This document shows, piece after piece, positions 22,523 through 30,281 of a DNA stretch of 36,857 nt. Numbering within the stretch: the first letter of the stretch is position 1; each line of letters opens with the position of its first letter. A program made the translations under genes and the position numbers. The DNA comes from an uncultured Porphyromonadaceae bacterium (GTDB lineage Bacteria > Bacteroidota > Bacteroidia > Bacteroidales > Muribaculaceae). A model generated the notes under the pieces. The model saw nothing but the letters and a program-made list of their open reading frames with translations. It ran no database searches and had not been told where the DNA came from. Location of the stretch: the NCBI GenBank assembly GCA_947176295.1, contig CAMWQB010000011.1:1-36857 (forward strand). Reading direction: 5' to 3'.

Positions 22523-23410
22523 ATGAGCGACAACAAGTATCTCGACACAATCGCCGCTTCCGCTGTTATCACCGACGATGCCCGCGTGGCCGATGCAGTC
22601 AAAGAAATTATCGAAAAGCATGCCGACGAGAACCGAAATCTCGACGTCTACAAGTTTCTTTTCAACACCATAGACCTCACCACCCTCAAAGCCACCGACT
22701 CCCCGGTGTCCGTATCCGATTTCACCGAAGCCGTGAATCGCTTCGAGGAGGAATATCCCGAGCTCCCCAATGTGGCCGCCATCTGTGTGTATCCCAACTT
22801 TGCACAGGTAGTCCGCGCTGTCCTCGAGGTGTCTTCCGTCGACGTGGCTTGCGTCAGCGGCGGCTTCCCCTCGTCGCAGACCTTCCCCGAAGTGAAGGTC
22901 GCCGAGACCGCGCTCGCAGTCGAAGGCGGTGCCGACGAAATCGACATCGTCCTGAATGTCGGTGATTTCCTCGATGGCGACTACGAAGGCGTGGCCGACG
23001 AAATCTCCGAGCTCAAGGATGCATGCCACGGCCGCATCCTCAAGGTCATCCTCGAGACCGGCGCTCTCAAGTCGGCTGCAAATATCAAGGCCGCTTCCAT
23101 CCTCGCCCTCTATTCCGGCGCCGACTTCCTCAAGACCTCGACCGGCAAGGAGTTCCCCGGTGCGAGCCTCGAGGCTGCATACGTCATGATGCATGCCATC
23201 AAGGAATACTTCGAGAAGACCGGCCGCCGCGTTGGCTTCAAGTGCTCAGGCGGCGTGGCCACCACCGACGAGGCCGTGCAGTACTACACCCTCGCCAAGG
23301 AAATCCTCGGCGAAGAATGGCTCTCCAACGAGTATTTCCGCATCGGTGCAAGCCGCCTGGCCAACAATCTCCTCAGCGACATCCTCGGCCGCGAAGTAAA
23401 GCACTTCTAA
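22523..23410 (+). CDS. deoC: Deoxyribose-phosphate aldolase
   Basis: A 295-residue class I aldolase that splits 2-deoxyribose 5-phosphate into glyceraldehyde 3-phosphate and acetaldehyde in deoxynucleoside breakdown. The Schiff-base lysine is in DFLKTSTGK (Lys204). Other family motifs are VAAICVYPNF, GGADEIDIVLN, ILKVILETGAL and the second lysine in GFKCSGGV. About 295 residues matches the longer DeoC subgroup rather than the 220-aa type. It lies 27 bp behind the MazG-like gene, likely in one transcript. No clear terminator follows in the 72 bases before the next gene. Confidence 0.95.
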   Translation: MSDNKYLDTIAASAVITDDARVADAVKEIIEKHADENRNLDVYKFLFNTIDLTTLKATDSPVSVSDFTEAVNRFEEEYPELPNVAAICVYPNFAQVVRAVLEVSSVDVACVSGGFPSSQTFPEVKVAETALAVEGGADEIDIVLNVGDFLDGDYEGVADEISELKDACHGRILKVILETGALKSAANIKAASILALYSGADFLKTSTGKEFPGASLEAAYVMMHAIKEYFEKTGRRVGFKCSGGVATTDEAVQYYTLAKEILGEEWLSNEYFRIGASRLANNLLSDILGREVKHF

Positions 23411-23482
23411 GCCCACGCCCCGGATCCCTTCGGTCGGGTGTTCCGCAGCTTCCATACCCCTCCCTTCCACGAGCATAAAGTT

Positions 23483-24073
23483 ATGAAATTCTGGATATAC
23501 CAAGATGGCGCCCAAAAGGGCCCCTTCACCATTCTCGAGCTCTTCGAGATGAACGTAACCCCTCAGACGCCCGTCTGGTTCGAGGGGCTCGACAAGTGGC
23601 GTCCCGCCTCGGAAATCGACAGCCTGCAGGCTCTCCTCCGGGGAGACCGCACTCCCTACGAAGCCGACGCCGCCTCGGAGGGCGAAGTCCCGCCAACAAC
23701 CGATCGCATCGACGCCGTCCTTGTGGAAGAAGTCGTGGAAACCGAACCCCTCGCTCAGGCCGAGGAACCACAGGAGCCGAAGAAGCCCGCATCCAAGTAT
23801 GCCCCCGGCCGGCGCGCTCCACGTCGCACCGAGCTCCCCGACGAGCCCTGCCCGCCCACATATCTGGGCTGGAGCATTTTCCTCACCGTGTGCTGCTGCT
23901 CGCCCGTCAGCCTCGCTTCGCTCGTGGCCTCCATATTTGTTTCCACTTACTACAACAGCGGGCGTCTCGATAAGAGCCGCCGTGCCAGCAACATTGCCGC
24001 GTGGCTCATCATGGTTGCCATCGCTCTGGGCTTCCTGCCCATGTTTTTCCTCTCGGCTCTCACCGGAAATTGA
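23483..24073 (+). CDS. GYF_2 / CD225-type small membrane protein
   Basis: A 196-residue protein. Residues 1-50 (MKFWIYQDGAQKGPF, TPQTPVWFEGLDKWRPASEID) match the GYF_2 (DUF4339) domain, with the GPF and W-x(4)-W spacing of that fold. An acidic and Pro-rich linker follows (about 55-120). Residues about 125-196 hold two hydrophobic segments (IFLTVCCCSPVSLASLVASIFV and AAWLIMVAIALGFLPMFFL, the first split by a Cys/Pro motif) with YYNSGRLDKSRRASN between, as in CD225/dispanin proteins. Such fusions are common in Bacteroidota; the function is unknown. ATG 23483 begins exactly at the GYF domain. The stop overlaps a TTG that probably starts the next gene. Confidence 0.82.
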   Translation: MKFWIYQDGAQKGPFTILELFEMNVTPQTPVWFEGLDKWRPASEIDSLQALLRGDRTPYEADAASEGEVPPTTDRIDAVLVEEVVETEPLAQAEEPQEPKKPASKYAPGRRAPRRTELPDEPCPPTYLGWSIFLTVCCCSPVSLASLVASIFVSTYYNSGRLDKSRRASNIAAWLIMVAIALGFLPMFFLSALTGN

Positions 24074-24450
24074 GTCGCACGAGCCTTTACAAGACTTTGG
24101 CCACGGTTGCAGCTACGGTTGCGGCCGTGGCCCTTGTGTCGTTTATATATTACAATCACGACCCCTCCTCGCCCGCGGCACCAAAGTGCATCTTCAGGCT
24201 CCTCACCGGTTGGGACTGCCCCGGCTGCGGCTCGCAGAGAGCCCTCCATGCCCTCCTCCACGGGCAGCCGGCCCGAGCATGGAGCTTCAATCCTTATATT
24301 TTTTTCGCCGTCCCGGGAGCCGTGGTCTTCATCCTTGTCGAGGCCATGCGCAAGAGCCACCCGCGCCTCCATCGGGCGCTCATAAACGAAGCCACGATAG
24401 CCGCCGTCCTGGCAGCCACCGTGGCCTGGTGGATTTTCCGAAATCTTTGA
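24070..24450 (+). CDS. DUF2752 membrane protein
   Basis: About 126 residues if translation starts at TTG 24070, which overlaps the TGA of the previous gene (TTGA) and would be translationally coupled. No in-frame ATG exists before the conserved region, and a start at 24001 would overlap the previous gene by about 70 bases. The DUF2752 signature CPGCGSQRALHALL is clear, flanked by three hydrophobic helices (near the N-terminus, FFAVPGAVVFILV, and the C-terminal AAVLAATVAWWIF). The conserved Cys pair suggests metal or redox binding, but the role is unknown. DUF2752 and CD225-type genes often sit together in Bacteroidota (from memory). The stop codon abuts the galM stop on the other strand with no base between. 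Confidence 0.78.
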   Translation: MSRTSLYKTLATVAATVAAVALVSFIYYNHDPSSPAAPKCIFRLLTGWDCPGCGSQRALHALLHGQPARAWSFNPYIFFAVPGAVVFILVEAMRKSHPRLHRALINEATIAAVLAATVAWWIFRNL

Positions 24451-25497
24451 TTATTCAGCCCGGAAGTGGAATTCGATTATTTCGTGAAATGTCTCGCCCG
24501 GGTTTAGGCGCGTGGTGGGATAGTCCGGGCGGTTGGGAGCATCCGGATAGTGTTGGCATTCGATAGCCACGGCGCAATAGTCCTCGTAGACAGCGCCGTC
24601 CTTGCCCGCAGGCGATCCCGTCAGCCAGTTGCCCGTATAGACCTGCACGCCTGGTTGGGTGGTGCGCACTTCCATGCTTCGCCCCGAAGCCGGGTCGCGG
24701 AGAATGGCCGCCGTCTGCAGTTTCCCGGCCTCATAGCCGTCGATAGCCCAGCAGTTGTCATAGCCCTTGCCGTATTTCAGCGCCGGGAAATCGGCCTTGA
24801 TGTCGCGGCCTATAGGCTTTGCCATCGTGAAGTCCATGGGTGTGCCTTCCACCGGAGCCGGAGCGCCCGGCAGGGGGATGAGCGAATCGTCGGTGGGCAG
24901 CCAGCGCGAAGCCTTCAGCTCCAGCGTGTGGCCCAGAACCGAGGGCGAGGCATGGCCGCTCAGATTCCAGTAAGCATGGTTGGTGAGATTCACCACCGTC
25001 GGCTCGCCTTCCACGATAGCCTCGAGGTCGAGCCGCAGACTGTTGTCGTCGTTCCAGGTATAGGTGGCGCGTGCTGTCAACCGCCCCGGATAGCCCTCTT
25101 CGCCCGCAGCCGACGTGTATTGCATCACCACGTGGTCAGCGTCGTGCTCCACGAGCGTCCAGAGCCTGTTCTGGAAGCCCGTCGGGCCGCCGTGGAGATG
25201 GTTGGGCCCATTGTTCACGGCCAGCGTGAATTCCTTGCCGTCGAGGCTGAAGTGCCCGCGGGCTATGCGGTTGGCATATCGGCCGGGCACCTTGCCGGCG
25301 CAGGGGCCGTCGGCGAGATAGTCGGCGGGATTTTCGTAGCCTAAGACCACGTCGGCCATGCGGCCCTCGCGGTCAGGCACACACACGCTCACGATTCCTG
25401 CACCCAGAGTGCTCAGGGTGGCCGTGGCGCCCGAGGCGTTCGTCAGGGAGATGAGCGTGCCTTCGCCCAAGGGAGTGGAGAAGTGTGTCAGTTTCAT
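24451..25497 (-). CDS. galM: Galactose mutarotase (aldose 1-epimerase)
   Basis: A 348-residue enzyme interconverting alpha and beta anomers of galactose, feeding galactokinase. Family motifs are NHLHGGPTGF, NLTNHAYWNLSG with catalytic His174, and AIECQHYPDAPN with catalytic Glu313. YPTTRLNPGE sits near the C-terminus. There is no signal peptide, so it is cytoplasmic. The start overlaps the galK stop (ATGA), the mark of coupled translation. It is the last gene of the GH2-galK-galM unit and ends directly against the DUF2752 stop codon. No terminator hairpin is visible downstream. Confidence 0.96.
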   Translation of the reverse strand: MKLTHFSTPLGEGTLISLTNASGATATLSTLGAGIVSVCVPDREGRMADVVLGYENPADYLADGPCAGKVPGRYANRIARGHFSLDGKEFTLAVNNGPNHLHGGPTGFQNRLWTLVEHDADHVVMQYTSAAGEEGYPGRLTARATYTWNDDNSLRLDLEAIVEGEPTVVNLTNHAYWNLSGHASPSVLGHTLELKASRWLPTDDSLIPLPGAPAPVEGTPMDFTMAKPIGRDIKADFPALKYGKGYDNCWAIDGYEAGKLQTAAILRDPASGRSMEVRTTQPGVQVYTGNWLTGSPAGKDGAVYEDYCAVAIECQHYPDAPNRPDYPTTRLNPGETFHEIIEFHFRAE

Positions 25498-26630
25498 AGC
25501 TTGCGTGCGCCGTCGCTGATGATTACTTCATAGATCTTGGGCTCATGGCCGTAGCGGGCCGCGAAATCCTTGCGTGCCTTTTCGACGAAGGGCTCCAGGA
25601 GTTCGTCCTTCACGAGGTTGATGGTGCATCCACCGAAGCCCCCGCCCATGATGCGCGAGCCCGTAACGCCGCACTCGCGGGCTATATCGTTGAGATAGTC
25701 AAGCTCCTCGCAGCTCACCTCATAGTCTTTCGAGAGGCCCTCGTGGGTCTCGTACATCCGCTTGCCCACGGTCTCGTAGTCGCCGGCCACGAGAGCATCG
25801 CACACGTCCAACACGCGCTGCTTCTCCTCGATCACGAATTTGGCGCGCGAGTAGTCCTCGGCCGAAATATCGGCCTTGGCAGCCTCGAGCATCTCCATGG
25901 TGGCATCGCGGAGGGTTTCCACGCCGAGGCGTTTAGCCACGCGTTCGCACGATTCGCGGCGCTTGTTGTAGGGCGAATCGGCAAGTTCGTGTTTTACGAC
26001 CGAATCCAGAAGCACGAGCTTATAGCCCTCGGGCTTGAAGGGGAAGTATTCATATTCCATCGAACGGCAGTCGAGACGCATCAGGTGGTCCTTGCGACCG
26101 AAGACGGAAGCGAACTGGTCCATGATGCCGCAGTTCACGCCGCAATAGTTGTGTTCCGTGCTCTGGCCGATGCGGGCGAGCTCGAATTTGTCGATACTGC
26201 CGCCGTTGAACATATCGTTCAGCGCGAAGGCGAAGCAGCTCTCCAAGGCAGCCGACGAGCTCAGGCCTGCGCCCAGGGGCACATTCCCGGCAAATACGGC
26301 GTCGAAGCCCTCGACCTTGCCGCCGCGCTTGATGATCTCGCGGCACACACCGAAGATATAGCGGGCCCAGCTCTGCGAGGGGGCATCCTCTTCGGCAAGC
26401 CCGAACTCAGCGTAGTCCTTGATGTCGATGGAGTAGACGCGCACCTTTTCGCTGCCGTTGGATTTGAGCTCGGCCATGATCACCTTGTCGATGGCGCCCG
26501 GGAAGACGAAGCCGCCGTTATAGTCGGTGTGTTCGCCGATGAGGTTGATGCGGCCTGCGGAGGCGTAGAACACGCCGCCCTCGCCGAAACGCGATTCAAA
26601 TTCTCGCGAGATTTTTTCTTTCAGTTCCAT
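25494..26630 (-). CDS. galK: Galactokinase
   Basis: A 378-residue GHMP kinase phosphorylating alpha-D-galactose with ATP, the entry to the Leloir pathway. GRINLIGEHTDYNGG is the galactokinase signature, PLGAGLSSSAALE the ATP-binding glycine/serine loop, Asp171 in GIMDQFASVFG the catalytic base, and GSRIMGGGFGG the third GHMP motif. It is 41 bp downstream of the GH2 beta-galactosidase gene and overlaps galM by four bases. Its place behind galactan-degrading genes says the galactose it uses comes from that polysaccharide. galT and galE are not in this window. Confidence 0.97.
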   Translation of the reverse strand: MELKEKISREFESRFGEGGVFYASAGRINLIGEHTDYNGGFVFPGAIDKVIMAELKSNGSEKVRVYSIDIKDYAEFGLAEEDAPSQSWARYIFGVCREIIKRGGKVEGFDAVFAGNVPLGAGLSSSAALESCFAFALNDMFNGGSIDKFELARIGQSTEHNYCGVNCGIMDQFASVFGRKDHLMRLDCRSMEYEYFPFKPEGYKLVLLDSVVKHELADSPYNKRRESCERVAKRLGVETLRDATMEMLEAAKADISAEDYSRAKFVIEEKQRVLDVCDALVAGDYETVGKRMYETHEGLSKDYEVSCEELDYLNDIARECGVTGSRIMGGGFGGCTINLVKDELLEPFVEKARKDFAARYGHEPKIYEVIISDGARKL

Positions 26631-26671
26631 TGTTTTCAGAAGGTATTGAGGTTGTCAGTTATGTCGGGAGT

Positions 26672-29107
26672 TTATTTCACGCTCACGCTCGCACGGCCTT
26701 CCTTGAGGCCCTTGGCGCGGGCGCGCAGGGTGAGGGTGCCGGGCACCGTGGCGGGGCGGGCTATAGCCGTGGCCGCGCCGCTGAAGAGCTTCATCCGCGG
26801 CTCCTGGAATGGCATGATGCACGTCGGGTCGCCGTTGGCCGTAGCCTCGAAGCTGCCCGCACCTTCCACCGTGAAGCTCACCTCCGCATCAGCCACAGGC
26901 ACGGGTGTGCCCTCGCGGTCTTCGGCCGTGATGGTGAAGTACACGAGGTCCTCGCCGTCGGCCCGTGCTTCGAGGCGCGTGGGAGTTACAACCAGGCGAT
27001 AAGGCTTTCCGGCCGTGCGCATGGTCTTCTCGGCTGCGGGGCGCCCCTCGGTGTCGTAGGCCACGACTTTCACTTCGCCGGGCTCGTACACGGTCTCATT
27101 CCACATCAGGCGGTAGCGGTTCTGCACGGTCGAGTCGTTCTTCTCGCGGATACCTTGGCTCTTGCCGTTTATAAACAGCTCGGCCTTAGGGAAGTTGGTG
27201 TAGACAAACACGGGCGTAACTTCGCCTTCGCGTCCGGGCCATGTCCAGTGCGGAAGCATGTGCAGGGTCGTGTCGCTCTCGTTCCATTTCGAGCGGTAGA
27301 GGTAGTAGCGGTCCTTGGGCAGAGAGGCAAGGTCGATGATGCCGAAGACGCTCGAGTGGCTGGGCCATGCGTCGGTGTCGTAGGGCGACGGCTCGCCAAG
27401 ATAGTCGAATCCCGTCCACACAAACTGGCCGATGACCCACTCGCGGTCGTCGTCCATGGCAAAATCCATGTCGGGAGTATTGCTCCAGAAACACGACTCA
27501 TTGTCGTAGGAGTTGCTCTGGTGGTCGGGGTGTTCTTTCTGGTTGTGTTCGGCCCAGTCCACGGGGAAGTGGTAGACCCCGCGCGAGCTCACCGTCGAGG
27601 CCGTTTCGGAACCCAGGACGAGCTTCTGAGGCAGCTTGGCGTAAGCCTCGTCGTAGTACTGCGGCTTGTAATTGAAGCCGGGGATGTCCAGGGCCGCGGC
27701 GAAGCCGTTGTCCAGCACGGCACCTATCTGGTCCATGCCGCAGGTAACGGGGCGTGTCGGGTCGAGCGAGTGCACGAGGTCCTGAAGCATCGTCAGCTCC
27801 TCCACGCCGTCCGGGCCCCACTGCGAGGGCACTTCATTGCCTATGCTCCACATCACCACCGAAGGCGAGTTGCGGTAGTGCTCCACCATGTTCGTTACGT
27901 CCTTCCGGGCCCAGTCCTTGAAGACAGCACCATAGCCGTTGGGGCTCTTGGGGCGGAAGCTCCAGTCGTCGAAAGGCTCCACCATGAGCATCATTCCCAG
28001 TTCGTCGCAAAGCTCCACGAGCTCCGGCGCAGGCATGTTGTGGGACGTGCGTATGGCGTTGGCTCCCATATCCTTGAGCAGCTCCACCTGGTGGCGGAGT
28101 GCCGAACGGTTCACGGCAGCCCCGAGCGGCCCCAGGTCGTGGTGGTTGCATACGCCCTTGAACTTGACGGCCTTGCCGTTGAGGAAGAACCCCCGCTCGG
28201 GGATGTACTCGAGCGTGCGCACGCCGAAGCGCGTGTTGTAGCTGTCGAGCTCCGTGCCGTCGGCATCGTAGAGGCGCGTCTCGGCCGTGTAGAGAGCGGG
28301 GCTCTCGGGGCTCCATAGCGAAGCGTTGTGGATGAGGAAGTTCTGCGCAAATTCCTGGCCGTGGGCCGTATATACCGAGCGGTCGCTCGACACCACGGCT
28401 CCCAGGGGGTCGAGGATACGCGTATCCACCGTGATTTTCTCACCCTTGCGGGCGCCGTCGATGCGCATGCGCAGGTTCACGCTCGCCTCGCCGTCCTTCA
28501 CCGTGGGAGTTGTTACGTAGGTGCCCCAGACGGGGATGTGCACGCGCCCCGTGCTTATCTGATGCACGTTGCGGTAGAGACCCGCTCCGGGATACCAGCG
28601 CGAAGCCCTTTCGTAGTTTTCGAGTTCCACCTGCAGCTCGTTGCTCCCCGCGCGGAGGATGCTGTCCGGAACGGTTACGTAGAAAGAGTTGTAGCCGTAG
28701 GGCCAGAAGGCCACTTCCCGGCCGTTCACGCTCACGCGCGCATTGCTCATTGCTCCGTCGAAGACGAGCGTCGTGGTCTCCGCCTTCGGGTCGGCCACTT
28801 CGAAGCTTCGTCTGTACGAGCCCTTGCCTATGAAGGGCAGGCCGCCCGTGCGTCCGGTCTTGACGGTCTCTTCCGTTTCGCCGTTCTGCTCCACGGCCAC
28901 GGTCTGCAGGTCGTTCGCGCGGTCGAAGGGGCCGTAGATGGCCCAGTCGTGAGGCACGCGCACGTTCTGCCACTTGGCCTCGGGGCTGTCTGCCGCGCCT
29001 TTGGTGAAGCTCCAGCCCTCGCGGAGGGTCTGCTCGGTGCGCGCTCCTGCCGTGAGGACGCCCGCCATCAGGCAGAGGGCCGGTATGATGAGGATTCGTT
29101 TATGCAT
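26672..29107 (-). CDS. Periplasmic GH2 beta-galactosidase
   Basis: An 811-residue exo-acting glycosidase expected to release galactose from galacto-oligosaccharides. ATG 29107 gives a clean signal peptide (MHKRILIIPALCLMAG, cut near residue 22); an earlier in-frame ATG at 29137 overlaps the promoter. Order: N-terminal jelly-roll (about 25-200), Ig-like domain, TIM barrel with acid/base Glu425 (SIGNEVPS) and nucleophile Glu501 (LGSETAST), a DUF4982-type domain (FVYTNFPKAELFINGKS) and a final Ig-like domain. It has no lipobox, so a periplasmic location is likely. It heads the unit with galK and galM. The neighbouring GH53 gene supports beta-1,4-galactan oligomers as substrate. GH2 also contains other activities, so specificity is inferred from context. 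Confidence 0.93.
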   Translation of the reverse strand: MHKRILIIPALCLMAGVLTAGARTEQTLREGWSFTKGAADSPEAKWQNVRVPHDWAIYGPFDRANDLQTVAVEQNGETEETVKTGRTGGLPFIGKGSYRRSFEVADPKAETTTLVFDGAMSNARVSVNGREVAFWPYGYNSFYVTVPDSILRAGSNELQVELENYERASRWYPGAGLYRNVHQISTGRVHIPVWGTYVTTPTVKDGEASVNLRMRIDGARKGEKITVDTRILDPLGAVVSSDRSVYTAHGQEFAQNFLIHNASLWSPESPALYTAETRLYDADGTELDSYNTRFGVRTLEYIPERGFFLNGKAVKFKGVCNHHDLGPLGAAVNRSALRHQVELLKDMGANAIRTSHNMPAPELVELCDELGMMLMVEPFDDWSFRPKSPNGYGAVFKDWARKDVTNMVEHYRNSPSVVMWSIGNEVPSQWGPDGVEELTMLQDLVHSLDPTRPVTCGMDQIGAVLDNGFAAALDIPGFNYKPQYYDEAYAKLPQKLVLGSETASTVSSRGVYHFPVDWAEHNQKEHPDHQSNSYDNESCFWSNTPDMDFAMDDDREWVIGQFVWTGFDYLGEPSPYDTDAWPSHSSVFGIIDLASLPKDRYYLYRSKWNESDTTLHMLPHWTWPGREGEVTPVFVYTNFPKAELFINGKSQGIREKNDSTVQNRYRLMWNETVYEPGEVKVVAYDTEGRPAAEKTMRTAGKPYRLVVTPTRLEARADGEDLVYFTITAEDREGTPVPVADAEVSFTVEGAGSFEATANGDPTCIMPFQEPRMKLFSGAATAIARPATVPGTLTLRARAKGLKEGRASVSVK

Positions 29108-29134
29108 GGTATAGGGTTTTCTTGGGTAGATGTG

Positions 29135-29142
29135 CAAATATA
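29135..29142 (-). promoter_or_regulatory. Possible promoter (-7 box) of the GH2-galK-galM unit
   Basis: TATATTTG matches the -7 consensus, 27 bases before the GH2 start. The nearest TTTG (29157-29160) is only 14 bases upstream instead of 20, so the site is uncertain. It lies just beyond the terminator of the GH53 gene. Confidence 0.42.
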
Positions 29143-29155
29143 CGTATTTCTAACG

Positions 29156-29188
29156 ACAAAAGACCACGGTGTGGCCGTGGCCTTTTGT
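29156..29188 (-). terminator. Terminator or attenuator between GH53 and GH2 genes
   Basis: A hairpin with an outer ACAAAAG/CTTTTGT stem, one mismatch and an inner CCACGG/CCGTGG stem begins 11 bases after the GH53 stop. The T residues lie in the descending arm (CTTTTGT) rather than after it, so some read-through into GH2 is possible. Confidence 0.65.
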
Positions 29189-29198
29189 TAAAATAGAC

Positions 29199-30266
29199 TT
29201 ACTTCTGTTTAAACGGGTCCAGAGCCACCGTCGGTGCTCCATTGTCGAAGCAACCCATGTTGTAGCCGTCGTTGAAGCCGCCGGGGGCCTGGGGCTCCCA
29301 GTAGAAAATGCCTTCCATCGGCGCCGTCATCATCAGCTCGATGAGGTCGCGGCAGGCCTCGGCCTGATTGTAGGGCATGCCTATCTCGCACATCATCACG
29401 GGCTTGCCGTACTTGGCCTTGAGGCGCTTCACATTCTCGATGCAGGTCTCGGCAACCTTGCGCCAGCCGCCCTCCTTGCCTTGCTCCTCGGCCCACCACG
29501 GGTAGAGCGACATGCCTATCATGTCGTACTTCCCGCCGTTTGCCTCCAGGAGATCGAACATCCGGTCGTAGCGCCACGCGTTGTCGCCGCTGTCGAGATG
29601 CACGATGCAGATTATCTCAGGGAACACGGCCTTGGCTGCATCGTAGCCTGCATTATTCAGAGCCGTGAGCCCTTCGGGATTGTTGACGGAGCCCATGGGC
29701 AGCATCATTCCAGGCGTGGTTTCATTGCCGATCTGCATCCATTCGGGCGTTACGCCCGCACGCTTCAGTGCTGTGAGCACATCCGATACGTGTGTGGCCA
29801 CTGCCTTGCACACCTCCTGCAGCTCGAGGCCCTCCCAAGCCGCAGGCATAACCTGCTTCCCGGGGTCGGCCCATGAGTCGGAGAAGTGGAAGTCGATCAT
29901 CGTCCGCAGTCCCAGAGCCTCGGCGCGACGGGCTTTCAGCACCACGTCGTCCACCGAGTTCCAGCCATCGGCCGGGTTCACCCACACGCGCAGGCGGATG
30001 GCATTCACTCCGCAGTCCTCGCGCAGGAGCTGCATCAGCTCTTTTTCAGCATGCTCGTCGCCCGGAGTGTAGAACTTGAGGCCCTCTTTCTCTTGCTGTG
30101 TGAGCCAGCTCACGTCGGCGCCGCGGGCATAGCCGCTTTCCTTTACGTATACCACAGGTTCCGGCGCGGAAGGGTCTTTCACCGTTACGGGGCTCTCCTC
30201 CGTGCAGCCTCCGGCAACGAGGCCGACGGCTGCGATGGCGAGAGCGAATATATTTCGCTTGTTCAT
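29199..30266 (-). CDS. GH53 arabinogalactan endo-beta-1,4-galactanase, surface lipoprotein
   Basis: A 355-residue endo-acting enzyme cleaving beta-1,4-galactan, the side chain of pectic rhamnogalacturonan I. A lipobox (GLVAGGC, Cys21) followed by TEESP fits the acidic signal for surface lipoproteins in Bacteroidota. The GH53 barrel shows RGADVSWL, GVNAIRLRVWVNP, DFHFSDSWADPG, the acid/base Glu182 in MQIGNETTPG and the nucleophile Glu294 in MMCEIGMPY. Only 15 bp separate it from the SusE-like gene upstream, so it belongs to the SusCDE transcript. A terminator-like hairpin follows it. It is the strongest single clue to the substrate of this locus. Confidence 0.96.
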   Translation of the reverse strand: MNKRNIFALAIAAVGLVAGGCTEESPVTVKDPSAPEPVVYVKESGYARGADVSWLTQQEKEGLKFYTPGDEHAEKELMQLLREDCGVNAIRLRVWVNPADGWNSVDDVVLKARRAEALGLRTMIDFHFSDSWADPGKQVMPAAWEGLELQEVCKAVATHVSDVLTALKRAGVTPEWMQIGNETTPGMMLPMGSVNNPEGLTALNNAGYDAAKAVFPEIICIVHLDSGDNAWRYDRMFDLLEANGGKYDMIGMSLYPWWAEEQGKEGGWRKVAETCIENVKRLKAKYGKPVMMCEIGMPYNQAEACRDLIELMMTAPMEGIFYWEPQAPGGFNDGYNMGCFDNGAPTVALDPFKQK

Positions 30267-30281
30267 GTCTCTTTCTTGTGC

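Noticed and set aside
26630-28318. 562-residue plus-strand open frame opposite the GH2 gene
   Set aside because: Composition is typical of an antisense shadow, and the GH2 catalytic motifs are on the other strand.
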